Positions 34,772 through 43,285 of a stretch of DNA of 64,000 nt are shown here, piece by piece. Under the pieces are notes generated by a model. It did no database searches. It was given only the letters and a program-made list of their open reading frames with translations, and had not been told where the DNA came from. Each line of letters starts with the position of its first letter. Positions within the stretch are counted from its first letter, which is position 1. The position numbers and the translations under genes are program-made. Source of the stretch: Catellatospora bangladeshensis (GTDB lineage Bacteria > Actinomycetota > Actinomycetes > Mycobacteriales > Micromonosporaceae); assembly GCF_016862575.1 (NCBI RefSeq), contig NZ_BONF01000010.1, forward strand, positions 62,001-126,000, read 5' to 3'.

Positions 34772-35506
34772 ATGGCAGTCATCGAAGTTAGCGGACTCAC
34801 CAAACGATACGGCGACCGCACGGTCGTGAACGGCGTCTCGTTCACCGTCGCCGAGGGCGAGATCTTCGGCATCCTCGGCGAGAACGGCGCCGGCAAGACC
34901 ACCACCGTCGAGTGCATCGCGGGCCTGCGCAGCCCCGACGGCGGCGCGATCAGCGTGCTCGGCCTGGACGCGCGGCGCGACCACGAGCGGCTGCGCGGCC
35001 TGGTCGGCGTGCAGCTGCAGGAGAGCCAGCTGCAGGACCGGCTGCGCGTCGGCGAGGCGCTGCAGCTGTACGCGTCCTTCTACCCCGACCCCGCCGACTG
35101 GCGCGAGCTGCTCGCCTCGGTCGGCCTCACCGAGCAGGTGAACACCCCGTACGCGAAGCTGTCCGGCGGGCAGAAGCAGCGGTTGTCGATCGCGCTGGCC
35201 CTGATCGGCAACCCGCGCGTGGCGATCCTGGACGAGCTGACCACCGGCCTGGACCCGCGGGCCCGGCGCGAGATCTGGAAGCTGATCCGCGCGATCCGCG
35301 ACCGCGGGGTGACCGTGCTGCTGGTGACGCACTTCATGGACGAGGCCGAGCGGCTGTGCGACCGGCTGGCCGTGCTGGTCGACGGCGGCCTGGCCGCGCT
35401 GGACACCCCGGCCGGGCTGATCGCGGGCGTCGGCGACGTCGACGGCTACCGCGCCAACCTCGAGGACGCGTTCCTCGCCCTGACCGCCCCCTCCCACGAC
35501 AGCTGA
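34772..35506 (+). CDS. ABC-2 exporter ATP-binding protein
   Basis: 244 residues. Walker A GENGAGKT, Q-loop VQLQESQLQ, signature LSGGQKQR, Walker B VAILDELTTGLD (the usual DEPT reads DELT) and switch VTHF. It lacks most of the C-terminal extension seen in the paralogue at 27435. Followed after 13 bases by its permease and divergent from the two-component genes, so probably regulated by them. Confidence 0.9.
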   Translation: MAVIEVSGLTKRYGDRTVVNGVSFTVAEGEIFGILGENGAGKTTTVECIAGLRSPDGGAISVLGLDARRDHERLRGLVGVQLQESQLQDRLRVGEALQLYASFYPDPADWRELLASVGLTEQVNTPYAKLSGGQKQRLSIALALIGNPRVAILDELTTGLDPRARREIWKLIRAIRDRGVTVLLVTHFMDEAERLCDRLAVLVDGGLAALDTPAGLIAGVGDVDGYRANLEDAFLALTAPSHDS

Positions 35507-35519
35507 CCAGGAGCTCGCC

Positions 35520-36263
35520 ATGTCCGCCCTGTCCCGCCTGACCGGCACCGAGGCCCGCCTCTTCCTGCGCGAGCCGGTCGGCGCCTTCTTCGCCCTGGCC
35601 TTCCCCGCGGTGCTCGTCGTGGTGCTCGGCAACGCCATCCCGGCCTTCAGTGAACCGTCGGCCGACTTCGACGGCGAACGGCCGATCAACCTCTACTTGC
35701 CCGTGGTGCTGGCGCTGGCCATCGGCACGGTCACCATGACCAGCCTGCTCGGCGTGCTCGCGCAGTACCGCGAGCGCGGCGTGCTGCGCCGCCTGGCCAC
35801 CACCCCGGTCAAGCCGTCCGCGCTGATCGGCGCGCAGCTCGGCGTGAACGTGGCCGCGCTGCTCGTCGGCTCGGCGCTGATGATGATCGCGGCGGCGGTC
35901 GCGTTCGGCAGCCGCGGCCCCGAGAGCTGGCCCGCGCTGCTGGTGGCGTTCGTGCTGGGCGCCGCCGCGATGACCGGCGTAGCGCTGCTGATCGCCGCCG
36001 TCGCCCCGAACGCCCGCGCCTCGGCCGGCATCGGCACGCTGGTGTACTTCCCGATGCTGTTCTTCGCCGGCGTCTGGACCCCCGGCCCGATGATGCCGGA
36101 CGCGGCGCAGCGCATCGCCGACTTCACCCCGCTCGGCGCGGCCTCCCAGGCTATGCAGGCCGCCTGGTCCGGCGACTGGCCCCAGCCCCTGCACCTGGCC
36201 GTCACCGCCGGCTACGCCCTCGTCACCTGCGCCCTCGCCAGCCGCCTCTTCCGCTGGCAGTAA
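35520..36263 (+). CDS. ABC-2-type exporter permease
   Basis: 247 residues with six predicted helices; AFFALAFPAVLVVVLGNAIP near the N-terminus and YFPMLFFAGVWTPGP near residue 180 are typical ABC-2 features. GGAGCTCGCC precedes the ATG. It forms the exporter with the ATPase encoded upstream. Substrate unknown. The stop is six bases from repeat copy 5. Confidence 0.9.
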   Translation: MSALSRLTGTEARLFLREPVGAFFALAFPAVLVVVLGNAIPAFSEPSADFDGERPINLYLPVVLALAIGTVTMTSLLGVLAQYRERGVLRRLATTPVKPSALIGAQLGVNVAALLVGSALMMIAAAVAFGSRGPESWPALLVAFVLGAAAMTGVALLIAAVAPNARASAGIGTLVYFPMLFFAGVWTPGPMMPDAAQRIADFTPLGAASQAMQAAWSGDWPQPLHLAVTAGYALVTCALASRLFRWQ

Positions 36264-36268
36264 CCCCG

Positions 36269-36321
36269 AAAGGAAGGGCACCTTCTTAACGCTATGCGTA
36301 GAAGAAGGTGCCCTTCTTAAC
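36269..36321. repeat. Family A palindrome copy 5
   Basis: AAGGGCACCTT and AAGGTGCCCTT arms with spacer CTTAACGCTATGCGTAGAAG, the reverse complement of the copy 4 spacer type. Between convergent genes. Confidence 0.9.
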
Positions 36322-36342
36322 GTCCCGGGGGTGGACGGCGGA

Positions 36343-36585
36343 TCACATCGGCGGCGGCGGGACCGGGTCGCTCTCCTCGACGACCCGCCGGTCGACCGGC
36401 GTGTTGGTCACCACGGTGCGGCGGCGGCCGCTCCAGATGACGGTGGTCAGGATCAGCCCGGCGGCGCCGACGGCCATCAGGATCCAGCCGACCACGTCCA
36501 GGTCGAGACCGCTGATGCTCACGTCGAGCGCGAAGGTGAGGATCGCCCCGACGGCGATCAGGAACAAGCTCGCGCCGATACCCAT
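36343..36585 (-). CDS. DUF6458-like small membrane protein
   Basis: 80 residues with two helices (ASLFLIAVGAILTFAL and VGWILMAVGAAGLILTTVIW), then a WSGRRRTVVT boundary and a proline-rich tail. This matches a small two-helix family common in actinomycetes, without known function. AAGGAGG precedes the ATG. Confidence 0.8.
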   Translation of the reverse strand: MGIGASLFLIAVGAILTFALDVSISGLDLDVVGWILMAVGAAGLILTTVIWSGRRRTVVTNTPVDRRVVEESDPVPPPPM

Positions 36586-36622
36586 GTCAGCCTCCTTCCG
36601 GCGAGTGCTCGCCTCGGGGCCG

Positions 36623-37843
36623 CTATACCCGCCCGTGCCCGCCGTGAACCTCCTCCGCCGCGGCCGGGCGATGGTGGTCCAGCACCGCGTGCGGATCCGG
36701 GTGCTGCCCCGCCGGGTCGGCGTGGACCAGCGCCGCCGTCAGCTTCGGCACCGCGTGCAGGAGCCGGTGCTCGGCGTCCACCGCGATCGCGTGGGCCCGC
36801 GCCAGATTCAGCCCGGCGTCCACCTCGACCGCGCACTCGGCGCGCAGCCGGTGCCCGATCCAGCGCAGCCGCACCTCGCCCACGCCCAGCACGCCCGGGG
36901 TGTCGCGCAGCGTCTGCTCCACCGTGTCGACCAGCTTCGGGTCGACCGCGTCCATCAGCCGCCGGTACACCTCCCGCGCGGCGTCCTTGAGCACCACCAG
37001 GATCGCCACCGTGATCAGCAGGCCCACCGCGGGGTCGGCCCACCACCAGCCCAGCGCCGCGCCCCCCGCGCCGAGCAGCACCGCCAGCGAGGTGAATCCG
37101 TCGGTACGCGCATGCAGGCCGTCCGCGACGAGCGCCGCCGAGCCGATGCGCCGCCCGACCACGATCCGGTAGCGCGCCACCAGCTCGTTGCCCGCGAACC
37201 CGACCAGTGCCGCCGCGGCGACGTACGGCAGGTGCCGCACCTCCTGCGGGTCCAGCAGGCGGCGCACCGCCTCGTACCCGGCGAACGCGGCGGAGGCGGC
37301 GATGGTGAGCACGATGAAGATGCCCGCGAGGTCCTCGGCCCGGCCGTAGCCGTACGTGTACGACCGGGTCGGGCTGCGCCTGCCCAGCACGAACGCGACG
37401 CCGAGCGGCACGGCGGTCAGCGCGTCGGCGACGTTGTGCAGCGTGTCGCCGAGCAGGGCGACGGAGTGCGAGAAGTACACGATGACGGCCTGTAGGACGG
37501 CGGTGACGCCGAGCACGACCAGGGAGATCCACAGCGCGCGCAGGCCCTCACGGGACGACTCCATCGCCGAGTCCACCTTGTCGGCGGCGTCGTGTGAGTG
37601 CGGGCTGACGAGGTGCCCGACCTGGTGCCGCAGCCGGGCGAGGAGACCGCCGTGAGCGTGCTCGCCCTCGTGCCCGTGGCCGTGCCCGTCGCCGCGCCCG
37701 TCGCCGTGGCTGTGGCTGTGGCCATCGTGCTCGTGACCGTCGTGGCCGTGTGGGTGGCCGTGATCGTGGTCAGCGGTCGGGGCGGAGCCGTGGGCATGAC
37801 CGTGGGTTTCGTCGCCGTGCTGGTGGTCGTGACCCGCACCCAT
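36623..37843 (-). CDS. Cation diffusion facilitator (zinc-type) with a histidine-rich N-terminus
   Basis: 406 residues. The first 65 residues are a His/Asp/Gly-rich tail (HDHGHPHGHDGHEHDGHSHS), a probable metal-binding chaperone region. Six membrane helices follow with the transport-site motifs HNVAD (helix 2) and HARTD (helix 5), then the C-terminal ferredoxin-like cytoplasmic domain (VLGVGEVRLRWIGHRLRAECAVEV). The His/Asp pairs indicate proton-driven Zn(II) export, with Cd or Co possible. No metal-regulator gene is adjacent. Confidence 0.92.
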   Translation of the reverse strand: MGAGHDHQHGDETHGHAHGSAPTADHDHGHPHGHDGHEHDGHSHSHGDGRGDGHGHGHEGEHAHGGLLARLRHQVGHLVSPHSHDAADKVDSAMESSREGLRALWISLVVLGVTAVLQAVIVYFSHSVALLGDTLHNVADALTAVPLGVAFVLGRRSPTRSYTYGYGRAEDLAGIFIVLTIAASAAFAGYEAVRRLLDPQEVRHLPYVAAAALVGFAGNELVARYRIVVGRRIGSAALVADGLHARTDGFTSLAVLLGAGGAALGWWWADPAVGLLITVAILVVLKDAAREVYRRLMDAVDPKLVDTVEQTLRDTPGVLGVGEVRLRWIGHRLRAECAVEVDAGLNLARAHAIAVDAEHRLLHAVPKLTAALVHADPAGQHPDPHAVLDHHRPAAAEEVHGGHGRV

Positions 37844-37934
37844 GCCGTGCCTCCCGCCCTCCGGCGCGGGGAGTCTCCCGCGCTCGGCTCATCTCATCTG
37901 CGTATACCACCGGCGGCGCGCCCCATGCCGCGAC

Positions 37935-38774
37935 TCACCGGCCGGCCGTGATGCGGTCGGCGAGGCGTACCACGGCGTCCATGACCTGATCACCCTCGAA
38001 CAGCACCGCGTCGTTATGATCGGCGCCCTCCACCACCGTGACCTCCACCGGCCCGGCGGCCGCGGCGGCCACCGCGCGGCTCTGGTCCGGCGGCACGACG
38101 GAGTCCGCGGTGCCGTAGACGACCGCCGTCGGCACGTCGATCTTCGCGATCTGCTCCGCCAGCGGGAAGCGGTCCCGCAGCATGGCCCGCACCGGCAGGA
38201 ACGGGTAGTGCGCTGCGGCGGTCGCGGCCAGGTCCGTGAACGGCGAGCGCAGCAGCAGCCCCGCGGGCGGATGCTCGGCCGCCAGCCCGGTCACCACGGC
38301 CCCGCCCAGGCTCTCTCCGAAGTAGATCAGCCGGTCCGGCCGCACCCCAGCGTCGTCCACCAGATAGCGGTACGCCGCCCGCACGTCCTCGGCGAGCCCC
38401 TGCTCGGACGGGCTGCCCGGATTCCCGCCGTACCCGCGATAGTCGAACAGCAGCACGGTGAACCCGCGCTCGGCCAGCTCCGCCGCGACGGAGGCCCGCC
38501 CGGCCCGGTTGCCGCCGTTACCGTTCGCCACCAGCACGGTCACGCCGCGGTCCGGCCCCGTCGGCGGCACCAGCCACGCGCCGAGGGAGAGCCCATCGCT
38601 GGTACGCAGCGTGACGTCGCGGGCCCCGGGCAGCGCGGCGGCGGCCGGGCCGGGCGAGGACGCGTCGGGCAGGTAGATGAGCCGCCGTTGCAGCAGCCAC
38701 AGCGCCGTCACCAGCAACGCGACGATCAGCAGAACGATCAGCGCGGGCCGGATCAGCGTGGATGCCTTCAGCAC
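37935..38774 (-). CDS. Membrane-anchored alpha/beta hydrolase (ABHD17/ABHD13-like)
   Basis: 279 residues. An N-terminal helix (LIVLLIVALLVTALWLL) followed by QRRLIYLPD and a serine hydrolase domain with YRGYGGN, nucleophile elbow FGESLGG, acid in GTADSVVP and histidine in GADHND. This layout matches the BEM46/ABHD13-17 group, which hydrolyses acyl esters at the membrane. Substrate unknown. It lies downstream of the FAD monooxygenase gene on the same strand, separated by repeat copy 6. Confidence 0.85.
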   Translation of the reverse strand: MLKASTLIRPALIVLLIVALLVTALWLLQRRLIYLPDASSPGPAAAALPGARDVTLRTSDGLSLGAWLVPPTGPDRGVTVLVANGNGGNRAGRASVAAELAERGFTVLLFDYRGYGGNPGSPSEQGLAEDVRAAYRYLVDDAGVRPDRLIYFGESLGGAVVTGLAAEHPPAGLLLRSPFTDLAATAAAHYPFLPVRAMLRDRFPLAEQIAKIDVPTAVVYGTADSVVPPDQSRAVAAAAAGPVEVTVVEGADHNDAVLFEGDQVMDAVVRLADRITAGR

Positions 38775-38838
38775 CGCACCATTGTCCCGCCCGAATGCCG
38801 CTTCCGGAACGGCAGCCGAGCGCTCCTGCCAGTGAGAC

Positions 38839-38891
38839 GTTAAGAAGGTGCCCTTCCTCTACGTAAAGCGTTAAGAAGGTGCCCTTCCTTT
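38839..38891. repeat. Family A palindrome copy 6 (arms in direct orientation)
   Basis: Two direct copies of TTAAGAAGGTGCCCTTCCT around CTACGTAAAGCG; one arm is flipped relative to copies 1-5. The repeat runs to the first base of the FAD-monooxygenase TGA (38891-38893, minus strand). Confidence 0.88.
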
Positions 38892-40048
38892 CAGTAGGTG
38901 GGCAGGTGCAGGGCGGTGGTGCGGTCGTCCGCCTCGCGGAGCATCAGGTCGCGGAAGTAGGGCCGGTTGAGCAGGCTGTTGCGCAGGCGGGCGGCCCAGG
39001 CGCGGCGTGGGGCGAGGAAGCGGCCGGTGTTCTGTCCGCCTTGTCGACCGCGCTCGGCGTAGCCGCGCAGCAGTCGCTCGTACCGGCCGAACGCGACGGT
39101 GTGGTCGCCGTCGGCGGCCAGCTCACCTGCCAGCACGTACGCGCCGACGATCGCGTTGCCCGCGCCCATGCCGCCGATGGTGGCCCCGCACGCGGCGTCG
39201 CCGAGCAGCGCGATCCGGCCCTGTGACCAGGGGGTGACGTCGATCCGGCAGATCGCGTCGAAGTACAGGTCGGTGGCGTCGGGCAGCGCCGCGAGCAGGC
39301 GTGGAGTGTGCCAGCCCATGCCCGCGAGCGCCCTGGCGATCAGCTCGCGCTGCCGGGCCGTGTCACGGCGGTCGTAGTCCAGCTCGGGTGACGCGAAGGC
39401 CACGAAGGCGCCCGCCCGCGCCCGATCGCGGTGGTCGCCGCCGACGCTCGCCATCCGGCCGGGTTCGTTGTAGAGCAGGCTGGTCCGGCCCAGCCCGGGA
39501 AAGCCCGGCACCGCCCAGGTCGCCACGTAGTAGCCCTGGTGGCGCAGGTAGCGCTCGTGCGGGCCCCAGGCCAGCCGCCGCACCGCCGAGCGCACCCCGT
39601 CCGCGCCGACGACCAGGTCGAACACGGCCCGCTCACCGGAGGCGAAGCCGACCTCGACCCCGTCGGGGGTCTGCGCGAGCGCGGTCACCGAGTCGTCGAA
39701 CCGGTACGCGGCCCACGGCGCGCTGTGCTCGTACAGGATCCTGCCCAGGTCGCCGCGCAGCACCTCCAGCTCGCCTCCGGCGAAGTCGGCGGGCAGCTCC
39801 ATCAGCCGGCGGTCCTGCGCGTCGACGAAGCGCATCGGCGAGCCGCCGGTCTGCACCTCGCGCAGTTCGTCGAGCACTCCCATGCGCTCCAGCACGGTCA
39901 GGTGCGCGCCCCGGAAGTCGACCGCCCCGCCGCCGGTGCGCGGCCCGGACGCGACCTCCACCACGGTGGGCCGGAACCCGGCCCGGCCGAGCCAGTACGC
40001 CAGGGCCGGTCCGGCGATGCCGGCCCCCGAGATCAACACGCTGCGCAT
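38891..40048 (-). CDS. FAD-dependent aromatic-type monooxygenase (PHBH family)
   Basis: 385 residues. The ADP-binding GAGIAGPALAYWLGRAG (residues 8-24), a DGVRSAVRR segment that resembles the DG motif, and GDAACGATIGGMGAGNAI (about residues 280-297) are the three FAD contacts of p-hydroxybenzoate-hydroxylase-like enzymes, which use NADPH and O2 to hydroxylate or epoxidise substrates; Tet(X)-like and Rif-monooxygenase-like drug inactivators also fall here. GGGGAGG precedes ATG 40048. It is divergent from a tetR gene with two palindromes between, suggesting substrate-induced control. Confidence 0.9.
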   Translation of the reverse strand: MRSVLISGAGIAGPALAYWLGRAGFRPTVVEVASGPRTGGGAVDFRGAHLTVLERMGVLDELREVQTGGSPMRFVDAQDRRLMELPADFAGGELEVLRGDLGRILYEHSAPWAAYRFDDSVTALAQTPDGVEVGFASGERAVFDLVVGADGVRSAVRRLAWGPHERYLRHQGYYVATWAVPGFPGLGRTSLLYNEPGRMASVGGDHRDRARAGAFVAFASPELDYDRRDTARQRELIARALAGMGWHTPRLLAALPDATDLYFDAICRIDVTPWSQGRIALLGDAACGATIGGMGAGNAIVGAYVLAGELAADGDHTVAFGRYERLLRGYAERGRQGGQNTGRFLAPRRAWAARLRNSLLNRPYFRDLMLREADDRTTALHLPTY

Positions 40049-40065
40049 GACGCCTCCCCAGAATT

Positions 40066-40110
40066 GTGTCCGGCGGACACCGTTTCTAACTGTGTATGCT
40101 AGACACAGTT
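40066..40110. promoter_or_regulatory. Paired palindromic operators between monooxygenase and tetR genes
   Basis: GTGTCCGGCGGACAC (40066-40080) and AACTGTGT-N7-ACACAGTT (40088-40110) lie back to back in the 81 bp divergent gap. Both are perfect in the arms and share a GTGTC/TGTGT-like edge. They are the probable sites for the TetR regulator. Confidence 0.75.
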
Positions 40111-40129
40111 TTGTGAGGAGGGCAATCGG

Positions 40130-40840
40130 GTGACGTCGGACTTCCTGTGGGCGGTACGCGCCCAGCCCACGCGCGGCCCGAAACCCGCGCTCACCCTGGA
40201 CCGGATCGCCGAGGCCGCCGTCGCTGTCGCCGACGCCGAGGGGCTCGCCGCCGTGTCCATGCAGCGCGTCGCCGCCGATCTCGGCTTCACCAAGATGTCG
40301 CTCTACCGCTACCTGCCCGGCAAGGCCGAGCTGGTGGCCCTCATGGTCGAGCACGCCGTCGGCGCCCCGCCCGAGCTGGACCCCGCCGACTGGCGCACCG
40401 CTCTGCGCGACTGGGCCCACCACCTGCTCGCCGCGTACGTGCGTCACCCCTGGGCACTGGAGGCGACCGTCGGCCCCCGCCCCCTCGGCCCGCACGAGCT
40501 GGGCTGGATGGAACACGCCCTCGCCGCACTGTCCGGCACCGGCCTGTCCGGCACCGAACGCCTCGACACCATCGCCGTGCTGTCCGGCCACGTCCGCATG
40601 ATCGCCCAGCAGGCCGCCGCCGCCCGCCACCCCGACGCGCAGTTCAGCGCCGGCATCACCGCCGCCCTGACCGGCCACGCCGACCGCTTCCCCGCCCTGG
40701 CCGCGACCATGACCGCCGCCGCCACCGAATCCGGCCACGACCAGGCCTTCGAGTTCGGCCTCGCCCGCCTCCTCGACGGCCTCCACACCCTCATAAGAGG
40801 AAGAACACCCTCCAAACACAAAGGAAGGGCACCTTCTTAA
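40130..40840 (+). CDS. TetR-family regulator
   Basis: 236 residues. HTH VSMQRVAADLGFTKMSLYRYL (about residues 44-64) with a C-terminal domain of the TetR_C_33 type. GTG 40130 has GAGGAGGGC upstream. The reading frame continues into repeat copy 7, so the last residues (KGRAPS) and the stop are repeat-encoded. It is probably the repressor of the divergent monooxygenase gene. Confidence 0.9.
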   Translation: MTSDFLWAVRAQPTRGPKPALTLDRIAEAAVAVADAEGLAAVSMQRVAADLGFTKMSLYRYLPGKAELVALMVEHAVGAPPELDPADWRTALRDWAHHLLAAYVRHPWALEATVGPRPLGPHELGWMEHALAALSGTGLSGTERLDTIAVLSGHVRMIAQQAAAARHPDAQFSAGITAALTGHADRFPALAATMTAAATESGHDQAFEFGLARLLDGLHTLIRGRTPSKHKGRAPS

Positions 40841-40872
40841 CGCTATGAGTAGAGGAAGGGCACCTTCTTAAC
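40820..40872. repeat. Family A palindrome copy 7 (arms in direct orientation)
   Basis: Two direct copies of GGAAGGGCACCTTCTTAAC around GCTATGAGTAGA, the mirror image of copy 6. It contains the tetR stop codon (40838-40840). Confidence 0.88.
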
Positions 40873-40979
40873 CTGAGGCCGCCCGATCTCGCCCACGACC
40901 CGATACGCGGACCCCGGTCTGGGCGCACCGCGCAGGAAACCCCGGCGACACATCCGGGCCGTCCGGTTACCGTCGAGCG

Positions 40980-41777
40980 GTGCGAGTGACCGGAAGCGAG
41001 CTGCGCCCACTGGCCGAGCTGGCCTACCGGCAGGCCAGGCGGGGCGGCGGCAGCGAGTCCGTGCGGCTGCCACTGCAGCGGCTCGCCGTGGACCGGGTCC
41101 CCGCCGGCTGCGACGGTGTGCTCGTCACCGGCGATCTGCAGGGCGTGGCCCCGTCCCCGTACGGCGGCCCCGAGGTGCTGCTCGGCGTCGCCCTCGCCGA
41201 CCACCTCACGGTCTGGGCCGAGCAGGGCCTCCTCCCGCCCCCGCACCGGCTGGCCGTGGTGCTCGCCGGCGACCTCTACTCCGCGCCGACCGCCGACGTA
41301 CGCGGCGCCACCGGCGAGGTCAGCGAGGTGTGGCTGGCCTTCGCCGCGGCCGGCTGCACGCTGGTCACCGGCGTGCTCGGCAACCACGACGTGCTCCCCG
41401 AGGACGCCCTCGCGGGCCTCGACCCGGCCCCCGCCCCGCTCGACGGCGACACGATCATGTTCGGCGGCGTGCGGTTCGCGGGCGTCGGCCACATCATCGG
41501 CGACCCCGCCCGCCCCGGCCGCCGCGCCGAATCCGTCCAGCTCGGCACCCTCGACGCCGTGCTCAAGACCGGACCCGACCTGCTGATCCTCCACGAAGGA
41601 CCGCCCGGTCGCGCGCCCGGCCAGCGAGGCAACCAGGCCATCGGCGACCGGATCGCCCGCGCCGCTCCCCGGCTGACCGTGTGCGGCCACATGCACTGGC
41701 CGCAGCCGCTGTCACCACTCGACACCGGGCACGTGCTGAACGTGGACTCCCGAGCCGTCCTGCTACAGGCTTCCTGA
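40980..41777 (+). CDS. Calcineurin-like metallophosphoesterase
   Basis: 265 residues, cytoplasmic. Metal-binding motifs in order: TGDLQG, AGDLYS, GNHD (about residue 140), a histidine in LHEGPP and GHMHW near the end. The exact substrate class (nucleotide, phosphoester or protein) cannot be told. GTG 40980 is the start; the frame opens with VRVTGSELRPL. Convergent with the anchored protein at 41877, with a short hairpin between. Confidence 0.85.
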   Translation: MRVTGSELRPLAELAYRQARRGGGSESVRLPLQRLAVDRVPAGCDGVLVTGDLQGVAPSPYGGPEVLLGVALADHLTVWAEQGLLPPPHRLAVVLAGDLYSAPTADVRGATGEVSEVWLAFAAAGCTLVTGVLGNHDVLPEDALAGLDPAPAPLDGDTIMFGGVRFAGVGHIIGDPARPGRRAESVQLGTLDAVLKTGPDLLILHEGPPGRAPGQRGNQAIGDRIARAAPRLTVCGHMHWPQPLSPLDTGHVLNVDSRAVLLQAS

Positions 41778-41813
41778 TCCCGGCGCGGTGCACACCATCG
41801 CCACCGCTCGCGA

Positions 41814-41841
41814 CTTCCAGGTTGCCCTCGCAACCCAGAAG
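41814..41841. terminator. Possible hairpin between convergent genes
   Basis: GGTTGC-CCTC-GCAACC (41820-41835) extended by partly pairing TTC/GAA flanks. Short stem; assigned mainly by position. Confidence 0.4.
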
Positions 41842-41876
41842 TTGCCGTCGCGTGCCGGACATGTGCTCCCGGCCGG

Positions 41877-43097
41877 TCAGCGGACCGGGTCCGTGGTCCA
41901 GCCGGCCTGGTCGGCGGGCTCGGCCAGCGCGTGCAGGTCCGGCTGCGCGAGCACCTGGACGTGCCGGTAGAAGCCCTCCAGGCCGCCCGCACCGAGCAGG
42001 GCCGCGATCTCGCCGTCACTCGCGCCGAGCGACACGTACGGCCCCGGGTCGCCGTAGACCGCGAGCGCCTTGCCGCCGCCGGGAAGGTCCTGGCGGATGG
42101 CACGGTGACCGTCGACGGTGGCGTTGCTGTGGTCGCCCGTCCAGCCGTACCCGGGGATGATCCCGGTGACCCCCACCGAGAGCACGCCCTGCGCGAGCCC
42201 TTTCGGGTCCGGGCAATAGTCCCCGGCGGCGAAGACGAGCGACCCGGTCCAGCCCACCTTGGACTGTTCGGTGACCCATGCCGCGGCCAGGCGCAGGCCC
42301 TCGGCGGGCGGTGGCACGGCCAGCGGGAAGCGCAGCGATGCGGTGCCGAAACGCAGGTCGCCGGCGATCCTGGCGAGCGCGGCGAGCTCCGCGGCGGTGT
42401 CCTCGCGGGTCGGGGTCAGTTCCTGACCGACGATCTCAGCCCAGGCGCCGGGCGCATACTCCCAGCGCAGCGCACCGTCGGTCCAGGTCGCCGGACGGCC
42501 GCGCACCGCGGGCGCCACCGCCGGGGCGGCCGCGGCCGGTTCCACCGAGCGCGGCATCGCGCCCGCGGCCAGCGAGCAGTCGCGGTGCGGCGGCACCCCT
42601 TGCGGGAAGAACGTCACCAGGACCCTCGCGCCGATGCTGCTCTTGGGCAGCCCAGCCTCCATGGCGTACGCGCCGTGCGGCCCGGCCTGAACGATCGTGG
42701 TCCGCGGCACCATGCCGCCCGGCAGCCACCCGAACCGGGCGAAGCGCACCACCGGGTCGAACGACGCGGGCGCCGCCGTGGGCGGCGTGGTGGTGAACGG
42801 AGTCGCCGGCACGGGCGGTTCGACCGCAGCGGCTGACCAGCGCGTCTCCGGTGCGGCGGCTCCGGTGGCCGGGGTGCCGGCCACCGTGCCGGCCCGCACG
42901 GCACCGAAGGCCACCGCGGCGACGAGCACCCCGGCCGCCGCGATCCGCCGGCCGGACAGCCCTCGTCGCGAGCCGCTGCGACCCGCCTGGGCGACCTGCG
43001 CCGCCGTGGTTCCGTCGGCCGGCGCGGGCGCCCCATCCGGGATCAGCGGCGCGGCGGGCACACCGGCGGAGGAGGGGGGTTCGGGCAGCCGGGTCAT
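41877..43097 (-). CDS. Single-pass membrane-anchored protein of unknown function
   Basis: 406 residues. A Pro/Ala-rich cytoplasmic head (1-50), one membrane helix (RRIAAAGVLVAAVAFGAVRAG, about 50-70), an Ala/Pro/Thr linker and a folded extracytoplasmic part of about 280 residues with two cysteines (HRDCSLAAG and DYCPDPKG). The topology resembles anti-sigma or envelope proteins of Micromonosporaceae, but no zinc-finger or named domain is visible. Two TTGAGCG palindromes lie 52-101 bp upstream of the start. Confidence 0.6.
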   Translation of the reverse strand: MTRLPEPPSSAGVPAAPLIPDGAPAPADGTTAAQVAQAGRSGSRRGLSGRRIAAAGVLVAAVAFGAVRAGTVAGTPATGAAAPETRWSAAAVEPPVPATPFTTTPPTAAPASFDPVVRFARFGWLPGGMVPRTTIVQAGPHGAYAMEAGLPKSSIGARVLVTFFPQGVPPHRDCSLAAGAMPRSVEPAAAAPAVAPAVRGRPATWTDGALRWEYAPGAWAEIVGQELTPTREDTAAELAALARIAGDLRFGTASLRFPLAVPPPAEGLRLAAAWVTEQSKVGWTGSLVFAAGDYCPDPKGLAQGVLSVGVTGIIPGYGWTGDHSNATVDGHRAIRQDLPGGGKALAVYGDPGPYVSLGASDGEIAALLGAGGLEGFYRHVQVLAQPDLHALAEPADQAGWTTDPVR

Positions 43098-43148
43098 GTC
43101 GGGCTCCGGAGATCGAGGAGTGAGCGCGCCGGGCGAGCCGACGCCGTC

Positions 43149-43198
43149 TTGAGCGATCGCTCAAACGACACGATAGCCACAGTTGAGCGTTCGCTCAA
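43149..43198. promoter_or_regulatory. Tandem TTGAGCG-N2-CGCTCAA operators
   Basis: TTGAGCGATCGCTCAA (43149-43164, perfect) and TTGAGCGTTCGCTCAA (43183-43198), centres 34 bp apart, lie between the divergent genes starting at 43097 and 43286. The form is typical of TetR-family operators in actinomycetes, yet no regulator gene is adjacent. Confidence 0.75.
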
Positions 43199-43285
43199 GA
43201 GGCTCATGACCTGCGGCTCCAGGACGTCTGCCCAGTTCCGGATCGGATCCGTTTCATCCCACGCCAGACGGGTAACGTCGCTCAC

